64,000 nt of DNA, from the NCBI GenBank assembly GCA_016182785.1, contig JACPFU010000014.1, forward strand, positions 62,001 through 126,000, read 5' to 3'. The DNA comes from Lysobacterales bacterium. Lineage in GTDB: Bacteria > Pseudomonadota > Gammaproteobacteria > Xanthomonadales > Ahniellaceae. This document shows, in pieces, positions 19,383-29,712 of the stretch; positions within the stretch are counted from its first letter, which is position 1; each line of letters starts with the position of its first letter. The notes beneath the pieces were generated by a model that was given only the letters and a program-made list of their open reading frames with translations, was not told the DNA's origin and did no database searches. The position numbers were made by a program, and so were the translations under genes.

Positions 19383-19413
19383 AAACCGACCGGCGCGAGC
19401 CGGTCGGTTTGTT
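19383..19413. terminator. Rho-independent terminator, probably bidirectional
   Basis: ACCGACCGGC-GCGA-GCCGGTCGGT hairpin with an A-tract on the left and TTTGTT on the right, directly after the lytic transglycosylase stop. It lies between two convergent genes and can serve both strands. Confidence 0.85.
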
Positions 19414-19435
19414 CGGGCCTGCCAGCGCAGTCGGT

Positions 19436-19873
19436 TCAGGCGTAGCGACGCTGGTCGCGGCGCACGTCGCTCGCGCGCACCGGGGTCTCGCCCTGCATGT
19501 GGCGCAGCGCGCGCAGCACCGCACGGTGCAGGTTCTGCACTTCGCCGTACGGGGAATTGAACGTGGCGCGATAGGCGCAGGTCAGCCAGCGCTGGACCGC
19601 GGGTGCATGGATGAATGCGTGCGGCGAACGGGTGCGTGCAAACACCTGCGTTGCCTCGTCCGACCACTTGCGCGCTTCGCTGCGCATCGGCGCGCCGCTG
19701 CTGCCTTCGGCGCGCGCGAGTTCCTCCAGCGCGACCATCGCGATCTGGCGACGCTGCGCCGGCTGCATCGCGACGATGACCCGGCTCACGGCATTGAACT
19801 GGCGCAGCAGGGCGAGGTACTGGGCGAAGTCGGTGGTGCGCAGGAACCACCGATGGGTCTTGATGAATTCCAT
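19436..19873 (-). CDS. Hypothetical 145-residue protein, tandem paralog A
   Basis: Not recognised. A soluble, mostly alpha-helical, basic protein with no signal peptide. It is clearly a paralog of the gene at 20116-20553: both are 145 residues and share RTT-FA-YL-LLRQFN near the N-terminus, CAYRATFNSPYGEVQNLHR, VLRALR-MHGE-type segments and the C-terminal RRDQRRYA. The ATG at 19873 follows GGGGAGATTCC. A near-consensus promoter lies upstream (19926-19954). Confidence 0.8.
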   Translation of the reverse strand: MEFIKTHRWFLRTTDFAQYLALLRQFNAVSRVIVAMQPAQRRQIAMVALEELARAEGSSGAPMRSEARKWSDEATQVFARTRSPHAFIHAPAVQRWLTCAYRATFNSPYGEVQNLHRAVLRALRHMQGETPVRASDVRRDQRRYA

Positions 19874-19925
19874 GGAATCTCCCCGAAGATCTTGTTGTGG
19901 TGTGACTTTTTGACACGACGGGGCG

Positions 19926-19954
19926 AATGTACGCGCTGCGTCACATTCAGTCAA
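19926..19954 (-). promoter_or_regulatory. Promoter of tandem paralog A
   Basis: On the minus strand, TTGACT (19949-19954) and TACATT (19926-19931) are separated by exactly 17 bases. The -35 box begins an 18-base motif TTGACTGAATGTGACGCA that recurs, with two changes, upstream of paralog B at 20619-20636, so the stretch may include a shared regulator site. Confidence 0.6.
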
Positions 19955-20115
19955 TATTGGTCAGGTGAAGGCGATGAAAAGTCGTCGCCGGCCTCGAAAA
20001 ACTGACGGCTGGCGTCCGCAACTGACGCGTCCCGGCAGGCCAGGGCCGGCCCAGAATGCACTGCGCCGCCGGGCCTGTGGCCGCGGCGGCGCGCGTTTTC
20101 CGCTAGAAACCGGGG

Positions 20116-20553
20116 TCAGGCGTAGCGTCGCTGGTCGCGGCGCTGGTCGCTGGTCTTCGGCAGTTCCTCGCCATGCATCTGGCGCAATGCCCGCAGTACC
20201 AGTCGGTGCAGGTTCTGCACTTCGCCGTAGGGCGAGTTGAAGGTGGCGCGGTAGGCGCAGACCAGCCAGCGCTTGAGCCCGGCCAGCCGGATCGAACTGT
20301 GCGGCGAGCGCACGCGCGCATACGCGACCGAGGCTTCCACCGACCAGTTGGTTGCTTCGCTGACCATCGGCTCCATGCCGGCGGTCTCGGCGCGGGTCAG
20401 TTCCGCCAACGCGGTCATCGCAATGCTGCGACGCTGGTCGGGCAGCAGCGAGGAAATGGCCTCGTTGACCGTGTTGAACTGGCGCAGCAGGTTCAGGTAG
20501 CGGGCAAACACGGTGGTGCGCTGGACCCACTTGTTGTTGCTGACGGCTTCCAT
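20116..20553 (-). CDS. Hypothetical 145-residue protein, tandem paralog B
   Basis: Not recognised; paralog of the 19436-19873 gene, about half of the residues appearing identical by eye, with the strongest conservation in the C-terminal half (CAYRATFNSPYGEVQNLHR). Conserved internal features include DQRR-IAM-AL-EL-RAE and an aromatic/Arg-rich block, with no recognisable enzyme motif. Both genes point left, 242 bases apart, and each has its own upstream motif, so they are probably transcribed separately. Function unknown. Confidence 0.8.
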   Translation of the reverse strand: MEAVSNNKWVQRTTVFARYLNLLRQFNTVNEAISSLLPDQRRSIAMTALAELTRAETAGMEPMVSEATNWSVEASVAYARVRSPHSSIRLAGLKRWLVCAYRATFNSPYGEVQNLHRLVLRALRQMHGEELPKTSDQRRDQRRYA

Positions 20554-20618
20554 TGGGTGCTCCCGATGCGTGGCGGATGGCGGCCATCATCGTCATCGCG
20601 TGCGCGCGAAGAGCGGTT

Positions 20619-20636
20619 TGCGTCACATTTCGTCAA
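20619..20636 (-). promoter_or_regulatory. Shared upstream motif of paralog B
   Basis: TTGACGAAATGTGACGCA on the minus strand, 66 bases before the ATG at 20553. It matches 16 of 18 bases of the motif that overlaps the -35 box of paralog A. The -10 region here is poor, which suggests the motif is a regulator site as much as a core promoter. Confidence 0.45.
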
Positions 20637-20711
20637 ATTGCGGCCAGCACTGTTGGATTTCCCGCCGCGGCGCACGCTCGCGCTGTGATGCGGATCGCGC
20701 ATTCCCGCGGT

Positions 20712-21566
20712 TCAGCGGAGACGCCGGGCCAGGAGTTGGCCGACGCGCACCGGGACTTCGCTCACCAGGGTGTCGGCGAGCGCCGCGGCGCCGGGCGGCA
20801 GCAGCACGATCACGGTCGAGCCGTAGTTGAAGCGTGCCATCTCGGAGAAGCGGTCGAGCCGTACCGGGTCGGTCGCATCACGATAGTCGCGCACGACCAC
20901 GCGGTCCGCGTAGGCGGGGATCTCGACGCCGCGCCACACGGTCTCGACGCCGGACACGAGCAACGCGCCGACCATGACCACTGCCATCGGTCCGAAGTCG
21001 GTCTCGAACAGGCATACCAACCGTTCGTTGCGCGCGAACACGCGCGGCACCTGCGCCACGGTGCTGGTGCCGACGCTGAACAGCCGGCCCGGCACGTGGC
21101 GCGTTTCCAGCAAGCGGCCGCTCCAGGGCAGATGCACGCGGTGGTAGTCGCGCGGCGACAGATAGACCGTTGCGAACACGCCACCATCGAAGCGCTTGGC
21201 CAGTTCCGCATCGGCCAGCAGCTCGGCAGCGCTGAAGTCGATCCCCTTGGCCTGGAACATCCGGCCGTGGCGGATCGGCCCGCACTGGCTGATGCGGCCG
21301 TCGGCCGGCATCAGGATGGCGTCGGCTTGCGCGTCGGCAACGCGTGCTCCGGGCTTGAGCGCGCGCGTGAAGAAGGCGTTGAAGTGCGGGTAGTCGTCGA
21401 GACTGGATGACGCGGCCTCGCTCCAGTCGACGCCGAACCTCTCGGCGATGAAGCGAATCATCGCGTTCTTGAACCAGGGCGTGCGGACGCGCGCGATGCG
21501 CAGGGCCAGCGACGACAGCAGTCGATGCGGCAGCAGGTATTGCAGGGCGACGAACGGCGACATCAC
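20712..21566 (-). CDS. psd: Phosphatidylserine decarboxylase proenzyme
   Basis: Converts phosphatidylserine to phosphatidylethanolamine at the inner membrane. The 284-residue proenzyme carries the self-cleavage site Gly-Ser-Thr (YGST, Ser250), from which the pyruvoyl cofactor forms; most family members read LGST, so the Tyr is a small deviation. Other hallmarks are the [14 protein letters not shown] segment, the [10 protein letters not shown] strand and the [13 protein letters not shown] catalytic His region. Its ATG overlaps the stop of the SCO1-like gene by four bases. Confidence 0.95.
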   Translation of the reverse strand: MMSPFVALQYLLPHRLLSSLALRIARVRTPWFKNAMIRFIAERFGVDWSEAASSSLDDYPHFNAFFTRALKPGARVADAQADAILMPADGRISQCGPIRHGRMFQAKGIDFSAAELLADAELAKRFDGGVFATVYLSPRDYHRVHLPWSGRLLETRHVPGRLFSVGTSTVAQVPRVFARNERLVCLFETDFGPMAVVMVGALLVSGVETVWRGVEIPAYADRVVVRDYRDATDPVRLDRFSEMARFNYGSTVIVLLPPGAAALADTLVSEVPVRVGQLLARRLR

Positions 21567-22177
21567 GGGCGCGCCAGTTGCCGCAGGTCGGCGAGCATCT
21601 TGTCCGGATCGAGCGGAGGCGGGAAGCGACCAAGCAGGCGACCCTCGGCGTCGAGGACGAACACCGCGGCGCTGTGGTCGATGGTGTAGTCCGCGGAATC
21701 GGTGGCTTCGCGCACGTAGAGCACGCCCATCTCGCGGGTCAGCGCACCGAGCCGATCATGGTCGGCGGTCGCCGCGAGGATGCGCTTGCTGAAGTAGCCG
21801 GCATATTCGCCGAGGGTCTTGGGCTGGTCGCGTTCCGGATCGACCGAGACGAAGACGAAGCCGACGCGTTCCGCCAGTCCCTCGGCGCCGAGCTTGCGTT
21901 CCAGGTCGCGCATTACCGCCAGCGCGGTCGGGCAGACGTCCGGGCAGTGCGTGAAGCCGAAGAACACCAGTTGGACCTTGCCGGCGAGGCGGGCCGCGTC
22001 CACCGCTTGTCCGTCCGCGCCGTCCAGCGAGAATGGCGACAACGCGCGCGGCTCGGGGTAGACCGACAGCGCCGAGAAGGTGGTGTTGGTCGCCGGGTGG
22101 GCCGGGCGCAGGCCCAGCCACAGGCCGAAGCCGGTCGCGATCGCGACCAGCACGATGATCCAGGGGAGTTGCCGCAT
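21563..22177 (-). CDS. SCO1/SenC family copper chaperone
   Basis: Membrane-anchored thioredoxin-fold protein that delivers copper to the CuA site of cytochrome c oxidase. The 204-residue protein has one N-terminal helix (about 5-23), the copper-binding CPDVC pair (C78, C82) in [11 protein letters not shown], and the third ligand His in YTIDHSAAV (near 168). The ATG at 22177 begins [12 protein letters not shown]. It is the first gene of a coupled pair with psd and is divergent from prmB. Confidence 0.93.
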   Translation of the reverse strand: MRQLPWIIVLVAIATGFGLWLGLRPAHPATNTTFSALSVYPEPRALSPFSLDGADGQAVDAARLAGKVQLVFFGFTHCPDVCPTALAVMRDLERKLGAEGLAERVGFVFVSVDPERDQPKTLGEYAGYFSKRILAATADHDRLGALTREMGVLYVREATDSADYTIDHSAAVFVLDAEGRLLGRFPPPLDPDKMLADLRQLARP

Positions 22178-22240
22178 GAGGTCAGGAAATTGGCAGAAAG
22201 GCCGTGGAGTATATCGGCCCAAGCTGTCTATCATCGGGCC

Positions 22241-23167
22241 ATGACCGACGAACTGAAGACCATCATCGATTTCATCCGCTTCGGCGCCTCGCGCTTCGCC
22301 GCCGCCGGCCTGACCTTCGGGCATGGCTACGACAACGCGCTCGACGAGGCCACGCAGCTGACCCTGCACGCATTGCATCTGCCGCACGACCTGAAGCCGG
22401 CCTATGGGCAGGCGCGGCTGGTGGCGGACGAGAAGCGCGAAGTGCTGCACCTGTTCGAGCGCCGCATCCGCGAACGCAGGCCGGCCTGCTACCTCACCGG
22501 CGAGGCCTGGTTCGCCGGCCTGTCGTTCAAGTGCGATGAGCGCGCGCTGGTGCCGCGCTCGCCGATCGCCGAGTTGATCGAACAGGGTTACGAGCCGTGG
22601 CGCAGCGGACGGCCGCTGGGGCGCGTGCTCGATCTCTGCACCGGCGGCGGCTGCATCGCGATCGCAACCGCGCACCACTTGCCGGAGGCACAGGTCGATG
22701 GCGTCGACCTCAGCGCCAAGGCGCTGTCGCTGGCGCGCGAGAATGCCGAGCGCCTGCTGGTCGGCGATCGCGTGCGCTTCATCGAATCCGACCTGTTCTC
22801 GGCGCTGGAGGGCGAGGTTTACGACCTGATCGTGACCAACCCGCCCTACGTCACCCACGCCGAGGTCGATGCGCTCCCCGAGGAATACCGTTTCGAGCCC
22901 GAGAACGGACTACGTGCCGGCGAGGACGGACTGGACCTCGCACTGCAGATCCTCGCGGCTGCCCCGAAGCATCTGAACGAAGGCGGCTTCCTGATCTGCG
23001 AAGTGGGCGAGTCCGAACGCGCGCTGGTCGAACTGCTGCCGCAGGTGCCGTTCAACTGGATCGAATTCCAGGTCGGGCAGATGGGCGTGTTCCAGGTCGA
23101 ACGCGAAGACCTGCTGACCTGGCACCTTGAAATCGAAGCGCTGGCTGCGGAGCGCCGTGCTCGATGA
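22241..23167 (+). CDS. prmB: 50S ribosomal protein L3 N5-glutamine methyltransferase
   Basis: SAM-dependent methyltransferase that modifies a glutamine of ribosomal protein L3. The 308-residue protein has the SAM-binding loop [11 protein letters not shown] (131-141) and the catalytic NPPY motif (200-203). The N-terminal helical domain with [13 protein letters not shown] (25-37) distinguishes PrmB from PrmC, which uses a different N-terminal bundle. The stop overlaps the aroC start by four bases; the prmB-aroC-asd order is well conserved in gammaproteobacteria. Confidence 0.94.
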   Translation: MTDELKTIIDFIRFGASRFAAAGLTFGHGYDNALDEATQLTLHALHLPHDLKPAYGQARLVADEKREVLHLFERRIRERRPACYLTGEAWFAGLSFKCDERALVPRSPIAELIEQGYEPWRSGRPLGRVLDLCTGGGCIAIATAHHLPEAQVDGVDLSAKALSLARENAERLLVGDRVRFIESDLFSALEGEVYDLIVTNPPYVTHAEVDALPEEYRFEPENGLRAGEDGLDLALQILAAAPKHLNEGGFLICEVGESERALVELLPQVPFNWIEFQVGQMGVFQVEREDLLTWHLEIEALAAERRAR

Positions 23168-24279
23168 GTCACAACCGTTTCGGCAAGGTCTTCTCGGTCA
23201 CCACCTTCGGCGAAAGCCACGGGGCGGCGATCGGGTGCGTGATCGATGGCGTGCCGCCGGGTATTGCGCTTGCCGAAGACGATTTCGCGCACGACCTGGA
23301 GCGGCGCGCCACCGGTCGTTCGCGGCACACCTCGCAGCGCCATGAGGCAGACCGCGTCGAGATCCTGTCCGGCGTCTACCAGGGTCGCACCACCGGCACC
23401 GCGCTGGCGCTGCTGATCCGCAACACCGATGCGCGCAGCCAGGACTACGCCAACATCGCCGAGCAGTTCCGGCCCGGGCACGCCGACTACAGCTACTGGC
23501 AGAAATACGGCATCCGTGATCCGCGCGGCGGCGGGCGCTCGAGTGCGCGCGAGACGACGATGCGCGTCGCCGCGGCGGTCATCGCCAAGCGCTGGCTGCG
23601 CGAGCACCACGACATCGAAGTGCGCGGGCACCTGGCCCAGATCGGCGAGATCACGCCGCGCGCCTTCGACTGGAATGCGGTCGAGCACAATCCGTTCTTC
23701 TGGCCCGACGCGGCCATGGTGGCCGAGCTCGAGGCCTTCATGGACGCCTTGCGCAAGTCCGGTGATTCGGTCGGCGCGCGCGTGAGCGCGGTGGCGAGCA
23801 ACGTGCCGCCGGGCTGGGGCGAGCCGATCTACGGCAAGCTCGACGCGGACCTCGCCGCGGCGATGATGGGCATCAACGCGGTCAAGGGCGTCGAGATCGG
23901 CGCCGGCTTCGCCAGCGTGGCGCAGCGCGGCAGCGAACATCGCGACCTGATGACCCCGGCCGGATTCTGCAGCAACCACGCCGGCGGCATCCTCGGCGGC
24001 ATCTCAACCGGACAGGACATCGTCGTCAGCGTCGCGATCAAGCCGACTTCCAGCCTGCGCTTGCCCGGAGCGAGTGTCGATGTGAGTGGTGATGCAGTCG
24101 AGGTCGTCACCACCGGGCGCCATGATCCCTGCGTCGGCATTCGTGCCACGCCAATCGTCGAGGCCATGCTGGCACTGACCCTGATCGACCATGCGCTGCG
24201 CCATCGCGCGCAATGCGGCGATGTCGGCATCGTCGCGCCGCGCATCGCCGCCGGCACGAAAAAAACCACCGCGTCCTGA
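23164..24279 (+). CDS. aroC: Chorismate synthase
   Basis: Last enzyme of the shikimate pathway: converts EPSP to chorismate using reduced FMN. The 371-residue protein shows the three chorismate synthase signatures: [18 protein letters not shown] near the start, [21 protein letters not shown] segment ([19 protein letters not shown]) and [10 protein letters not shown]... leading to [13 protein letters not shown]. The ATG at 23164 overlaps the prmB stop (ATGA). Together with aroB and aroK elsewhere in the window it supplies chorismate to the trp genes. Confidence 0.97.
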   Translation: MSHNRFGKVFSVTTFGESHGAAIGCVIDGVPPGIALAEDDFAHDLERRATGRSRHTSQRHEADRVEILSGVYQGRTTGTALALLIRNTDARSQDYANIAEQFRPGHADYSYWQKYGIRDPRGGGRSSARETTMRVAAAVIAKRWLREHHDIEVRGHLAQIGEITPRAFDWNAVEHNPFFWPDAAMVAELEAFMDALRKSGDSVGARVSAVASNVPPGWGEPIYGKLDADLAAAMMGINAVKGVEIGAGFASVAQRGSEHRDLMTPAGFCSNHAGGILGGISTGQDIVVSVAIKPTSSLRLPGASVDVSGDAVEVVTTGRHDPCVGIRATPIVEAMLALTLIDHALRHRAQCGDVGIVAPRIAAGTKKTTAS

Positions 24280-24367
24280 GCGCCGGAATTCCGGCGCCGC
24301 GACGAGGTCTCGGCCGTTCGGACTTCGCAGCGACTCCCCGGAACGGCGCCATCCAGAGGAAGAAACG

Positions 24368-25396
<1,029 letters not shown>

Positions 25397-25403
25397 GCTG
25401 GAA

Positions 25404-25438
25404 CGACTCCGTGGCACCCCGCGGGCTCGACGGAGTCG
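25404..25438 (+). terminator. Hairpin after asd
   Basis: Perfect 9-bp stem CGACTCCGT / ACGGAGTCG with a 17-base GC-rich loop, eight bases after the asd stop. There is no clear T-tract, so it may be a weak terminator or an mRNA-stabilising hairpin. Confidence 0.45.
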
Positions 25439-25462
25439 CCAATTTCACCCGGAAACCCAATC

Positions 25463-25491
25463 TTCCCCTGTACTTAGGGGCGTGTTATAAG
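25463..25491 (+). promoter_or_regulatory. Candidate promoter of fimV
   Basis: A good -10 box TATAAG (25486-25491) stands 17 bases after a weak -35 TTCCCC (25463-25468). The spacer contains the inverted repeat CCCCT-gtactt-AGGGG (25465-25480), which could be an operator overlapping the -35 region. The fimV ATG is 67 bases downstream. Confidence 0.4.
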
Positions 25492-25558
25492 CTCGATTCT
25501 AAGATCAATGACCGTCCGTGACGGTCGTGGCCTAACTGGACGAACTGGGGAAACAGGC

Positions 25559-28192
25559 ATGAACCGACCGTTGCCGCTCTCTCTTGCCGTGGCCTTGGCC
25601 TTGGGCAGCTCCGCTGCGCAGGCGCTGGGACTTGGTGGGATCACCGTGAAGTCGGAGCTGAACCAGCCGCTGCGCGCCGAGATACCGGTCTATGTCAGTG
25701 CACCCGCCGAAGCCGATTCGCTGCGCGTCGAACTGGCCGCGGCGGCGGAGTTCGCCCGCGTCGGGCTCGACATCGGCGACATCGGTGCTCCGCTCGAATT
25801 CGAGGTCGGCAAGAACGCCCGCGGCGAACCGGTGATCCTGGTGCAGTCGAACCAGGCGATCCGCGAGCCGACCCTGACCTTCCTGGTCGAAGTGAACTGG
25901 TCGAACGGACGCTTCCTGCGCGAGTACTCGGTGTTGCTGGAGCCGCCGGTCACCGTGCCGGTCAGCGCGCCCAGCGCGCCGCCCTCGACGATCGCTCCCG
26001 CGGCATCGGTCGAACCGATCGCCGAGCCGGAGCCGGTGGCGCCGACGCCGATCGCCGAACCGGAACCGCTGCCGGAACCCGAGCCGGCCGCAGCCGAGCC
26101 ACCCGCGGTGGCCGAGCCGAGCGCGGCGGCGACCCCGGAGCCGGCGGCTGCCGAACCCGCCGCGACCACACCCGAACCCGAAGCCGCGCCGAGCGAGCCA
26201 CTGGCAAGCGAGGAACCGGCACCGCCCGCCGAACCGGAACCGGAACCGGCCACCGAGCCGCAGCCGGAGCCGGAGCCGACGCCAGAACCCGCAGCGGTCG
26301 CGTCGACGCCGAGCGAATATGGTCCGGTCGCGACTGGTGAAACCCTGTGGGAAATCGCCAACACCACCAAGCCGGCGGCGGTCACGCCCAGCCAGATGAT
26401 GCTGGCGCTGTTGCGCGCCAACCCCGACGCATTCTTCCAGGACAACGTCAACGCCCTGAAGCGCGGCGCCGTGCTGCGCATCCCCGGCGAGTCCGACCTG
26501 CTCGCCCTGGCCGCGGCCGAAGCGGCGGCGGAGATCGTCAGCCAGAACCAGAGCTGGATCGAAGCGACGCGCCCGACCACGGTGGCCGACGCCAGCGTCT
26601 CCTCGACCAGCACCGCACCGTCGACGACGGGCAGCGGCACGCGTCCGGGCTCGCGCCTGGAACTGGTGCCGCCATCCTCCGGACAGAGCACGTCGGACCG
26701 GCCGGGCGCTCCGGGCGGTACCGGCGACAGCGCCGCCGTGCGCGCGGAACTGGCACGCACGCGCGAAACGCTGAGCAGCGCCCAGCAGGAGTCCGGTGAG
26801 CTGCGTTCGCGCGTGAAGGAACTCGAGAACATCAACTCGACCAACCAGCGCCTGCTCACCCTCAAAGACAGCCAGATCAAGAACCTGCAGGACAAGCTCA
26901 GCAGCGCGGAGCGTGCGGCGATCGAAGCCAATCGCAAGGCCGCTGCCGCGGCGGCCGCACCGCCGCCAACGGTCGTGACCACGCCGGTCGAGCCGGCAGT
27001 GACGACGCCGGTCGAGACCGTGCCGCCGGCCGCAGATCCGTTGGCCAGCGCCACCCCGGATGCCGCGGTCGACACCACCGCTGCGGCGCCTGCGGACACC
27101 GACGCCACGGCGACCGATGCGACCGCGACGACGTCCCCCGAACCCACAACCCCGGACGCGACGACCGAACCGGCCGAAGTCACGCCGATCGCGGATGCCG
27201 AACCGGTCGCCGTCGGCGAGCCGGCCGCAGCTGCGGGCGAGCCCTGGTATGGAGCATTGATGAACAAGTACGTCCTCGGCGGGCTCGGTCTGCTCGCGCT
27301 GCTCGGCGGGCTCGGCTTCGTCGCCGCGCGTCGACGCAAGGCAGAAGGTCCGGCGGTCGAGCCGGGTTCGATCTCCGGGCAATTCGGCGCCACCGTTGGC
27401 GGCGAGAGCGAGGAGTCGTCGATGCTGGCGGCGCTGGCTTCGGATCCGACCGATCTCAACGCCCACCTGAACGTTCTCGAGTTCTATTACATGCGCCGCA
27501 ATGCCGACAAATTCGAGGCGGCGGCGGAGGCCATGTACGCGCAGCTGCCCGACCCGAACGCGCCGGAATGGCAGGGCGCGTTGTTGATGGGTCGCGACCT
27601 GTGTCCGACCCATCCGATGTTCGCCGAAGGCGGCGGTGCACCCGCACCGAGCGGAAGCGCGTTTGCCGATCCGTTCGCCTCGATGCCGCACTTCGAGGGT
27701 CACGAACCGAAAACGCAGACGGCGGCGCACGACGACTTCGACTTCGATCTGGGCGAGACGCCTGCGGCACAGCCGCCGAAAGCGCCGTCGGTGCCGACGC
27801 CCGCGGCCGAGAGCTTCGATTTCAACCTGATCGACGACACCTCCAAGCGGCCCGCATCGACGCCGGCCACGCCCGCGAAACAGGACCTCTCGTTCGATTT
27901 CGACCTCGACACTTCGACCCCGCCACAGAAGGCCAGCGACATCTCCTTCGACATCCCGGCGCTCGATCTCGGTTCCGTCGGCAAGCCATCCGAGCCGGCA
28001 ACGCAGCCGATGGATGCGGTCAAGGACGAGTTCATGGGTGACGATGCCGTCGCGACCAAGATCGATCTCGCGCGCGCCTACCTCGACATGGGCGACGCCG
28101 ATGGCGCGCGCAGCATGCTCGAAGAAGTGCTGAGCGAGGGCAGCGCGGCGCAGAAGGAAGAGGCTTCCAAGCTCCTCGCCGAGATCAAGTAG
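25559..28192 (+). CDS. fimV: FimV-family type IV pilus/polar hub protein
   Basis: Inner-membrane organiser of type IV pili and polar signalling. The 877-residue protein has a signal peptide (MNRPLPLSLAVALALGSSAAQA), the FimV N-terminal beta domain (GLGGITVKSELNQPLRAEIPV, to about 140), a long Pro/Glu/Ala-rich linker (about 145-255), a LysM-type FimV module (about 257-320, GETLWEIANTTKP), a coiled coil (about 400-460), one membrane helix near 575-595, and an acidic cytoplasmic part with DFDFDL repeats. It ends in the conserved FimV C-terminal TPR-like motif KIDLARAYLDMGD...EASKLLAEIK. A strong terminator follows, separating it from truA. Confidence 0.93.
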   Translation: MNRPLPLSLAVALALGSSAAQALGLGGITVKSELNQPLRAEIPVYVSAPAEADSLRVELAAAAEFARVGLDIGDIGAPLEFEVGKNARGEPVILVQSNQAIREPTLTFLVEVNWSNGRFLREYSVLLEPPVTVPVSAPSAPPSTIAPAASVEPIAEPEPVAPTPIAEPEPLPEPEPAAAEPPAVAEPSAAATPEPAAAEPAATTPEPEAAPSEPLASEEPAPPAEPEPEPATEPQPEPEPTPEPAAVASTPSEYGPVATGETLWEIANTTKPAAVTPSQMMLALLRANPDAFFQDNVNALKRGAVLRIPGESDLLALAAAEAAAEIVSQNQSWIEATRPTTVADASVSSTSTAPSTTGSGTRPGSRLELVPPSSGQSTSDRPGAPGGTGDSAAVRAELARTRETLSSAQQESGELRSRVKELENINSTNQRLLTLKDSQIKNLQDKLSSAERAAIEANRKAAAAAAAPPPTVVTTPVEPAVTTPVETVPPAADPLASATPDAAVDTTAAAPADTDATATDATATTSPEPTTPDATTEPAEVTPIADAEPVAVGEPAAAAGEPWYGALMNKYVLGGLGLLALLGGLGFVAARRRKAEGPAVEPGSISGQFGATVGGESEESSMLAALASDPTDLNAHLNVLEFYYMRRNADKFEAAAEAMYAQLPDPNAPEWQGALLMGRDLCPTHPMFAEGGGAPAPSGSAFADPFASMPHFEGHEPKTQTAAHDDFDFDLGETPAAQPPKAPSVPTPAAESFDFNLIDDTSKRPASTPATPAKQDLSFDFDLDTSTPPQKASDISFDIPALDLGSVGKPSEPATQPMDAVKDEFMGDDAVATKIDLARAYLDMGDADGARSMLEEVLSEGSAAQKEEASKLLAEIK

Positions 28193-28217
28193 TAGCAGTG
28201 GATCTGTTCGACACCGA

Positions 28218-28242
28218 GGGCCCGGTAGAATCCGGGCCCTTT
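28218..28242 (+). terminator. Rho-independent terminator after fimV
   Basis: GGGCCCGG-TAGAAT-CCGGGCCC hairpin followed by TTTGTCATTT, 25 bases after the fimV stop. Confidence 0.85.
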
Positions 28243-28306
28243 GTCATTTCGCGAAGCCGATGACTCCCGCCCGAAGCCCCCGATACCCGCGCACCCGGTG
28301 GGCGCC

Positions 28307-29077
28307 ATGACGCGCTACGCGATGGCGCTCGAATACGACGGCTCGCGCTTCCACGGCTGGCAGACGCAGCGTGTCGGCACCACCGTGCAGGCGACGCTGG
28401 AGCGGGCGATCTCGCTGGTCGCGCACCATCCGGTCGCGGTGACCGCGGCGGGACGCACCGATACCGGCGTGCATGCCGCGTTCCAGGTGGTGCACTTCGA
28501 CAGCGACGCCAGGCGCGTCGAGCGCGCGTGGTTGCTCGGCACCAACACGCACCTGCCGAAGTCGGCGGTGGTGCGCTGGGTGCAGCCGGTGGCCGAGGAT
28601 TTCCATGCGCGCTTCTCGGCGCAGTCGCGGCGCTATCGCTACACCATTGTGAACCGCAGCGTGCGCCCCGCGATCGGGCGCGAGCGACTGTCCTGGATTC
28701 GGCTGCCGCTCGATGTCGATGCGATGCAGGCGGCGAGTCGCTGCCTGATCGGCGTGCATGACTTCACCAGTTTCCGCACCGTTGCCTGCCAGGCGCATTC
28801 GCCGGTGCGCGACCTGCGCCGCATCGAGTTCTCGCGCGAGGGCGACCTGATCCACATGGACATCGAGGCGAACGGCTTCCTGCATCACATGGTGCGCAAC
28901 ATCATCGGCAGCCTGATGCAGGTCGGCCTTGGCGAGCAGCCGGGTGGGTGGATCGCGGAGGTGCTGGCCGCGCGTGACCGCACGCTGGCCGGCGTGACCG
29001 CCGCTCCGGAAGGATTGGTGTTCGTTGGCCCGCGCTACGAGCGCCGCTTCGGCCTGCCGGACGAGGTGTCGCTGTGA
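28307..29077 (+). CDS. truA: tRNA pseudouridine(38-40) synthase
   Basis: Isomerises uridines 38-40 in the anticodon arm of many tRNAs. The 256-residue protein has the catalytic Asp52 in AAGRTDTGVHA, the start MTRYAMALEYDGSRFHGWQ and the FLHHMVRNIIGSL block. The ATG at 28307 is chosen for the family N-terminus. The stop overlaps the trpF start by four bases, a truA-trpF linkage typical of this order. Confidence 0.96.
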   Translation: MTRYAMALEYDGSRFHGWQTQRVGTTVQATLERAISLVAHHPVAVTAAGRTDTGVHAAFQVVHFDSDARRVERAWLLGTNTHLPKSAVVRWVQPVAEDFHARFSAQSRRYRYTIVNRSVRPAIGRERLSWIRLPLDVDAMQAASRCLIGVHDFTSFRTVACQAHSPVRDLRRIEFSREGDLIHMDIEANGFLHHMVRNIIGSLMQVGLGEQPGGWIAEVLAARDRTLAGVTAAPEGLVFVGPRYERRFGLPDEVSL

Positions 29078-29712
29078 CCACGCGCATCAAGTTCTGCGGC
29101 CTCACCCGCGTCGAGGACGTGCGCGCTGCCGTGGAGGCCGGTGCCGACGCGCTCGGCTTCGTGTTCGCCAGCGGCAGTCCGCGCCAGATCGACCCGGCCG
29201 GGCTTGATCTCCTGCTCGCGGCGGTGCCCGCGGCGATCACGCCGGTGGCGCTGTTTCGCGACGCGCCGGCTGAGCAGGTCGCGGCCGTGCTCGCACGCTC
29301 GCCGCGCCTGCTCGCCCAGTTCCATGGCGACGAAACGCCGGAGTTCTGTGCCGGCTTCGGGCGTCCATGGTGGAAGGCGGTGCCGATGGGTGCGATCAGC
29401 GACGCGGCGCTGGCGAATCATGTCGGCGCCTTTGCCGCCGCGGGATGCAGCGGCTTCGTGTTCGACAGTCATGGGGGTGCGCAAACCGGTGGCAGCGGTC
29501 GCCGGTTCGACTGGTCGCGAATCCCCGCCGCGGTGCCGGCTGCGGTGATCCTGGCCGGCGGACTGAGCCCGGAGACCGTGGCTGCGGCGATACGCCGGGT
29601 GCGGCCGTACATGGTGGATGTGTCCTCCGGGATCGAATCCGCGCCGGGCGTCAAGGATCATGCAAAAATGCGCCGCTTCGCCGATGAGGTTTTCCGTGCT
29701 CGAACCGATTGA
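29074..29712 (+). CDS. trpF: Phosphoribosylanthranilate isomerase
   Basis: Third step of tryptophan synthesis from anthranilate: isomerises PRA to CdRP. A 212-residue single-domain TIM barrel with the catalytic Cys in KFCGLTR (residues 6-12), the general acid Asp in the VFDSHGG region and the phosphate-binding VDVSSGIES near the C-terminus. Start is GTG at 29074, overlapping truA. It is a stand-alone TrpF, not fused to TrpC. Confidence 0.95.
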   Translation: MTTRIKFCGLTRVEDVRAAVEAGADALGFVFASGSPRQIDPAGLDLLLAAVPAAITPVALFRDAPAEQVAAVLARSPRLLAQFHGDETPEFCAGFGRPWWKAVPMGAISDAALANHVGAFAAAGCSGFVFDSHGGAQTGGSGRRFDWSRIPAAVPAAVILAGGLSPETVAAAIRRVRPYMVDVSSGIESAPGVKDHAKMRRFADEVFRARTD

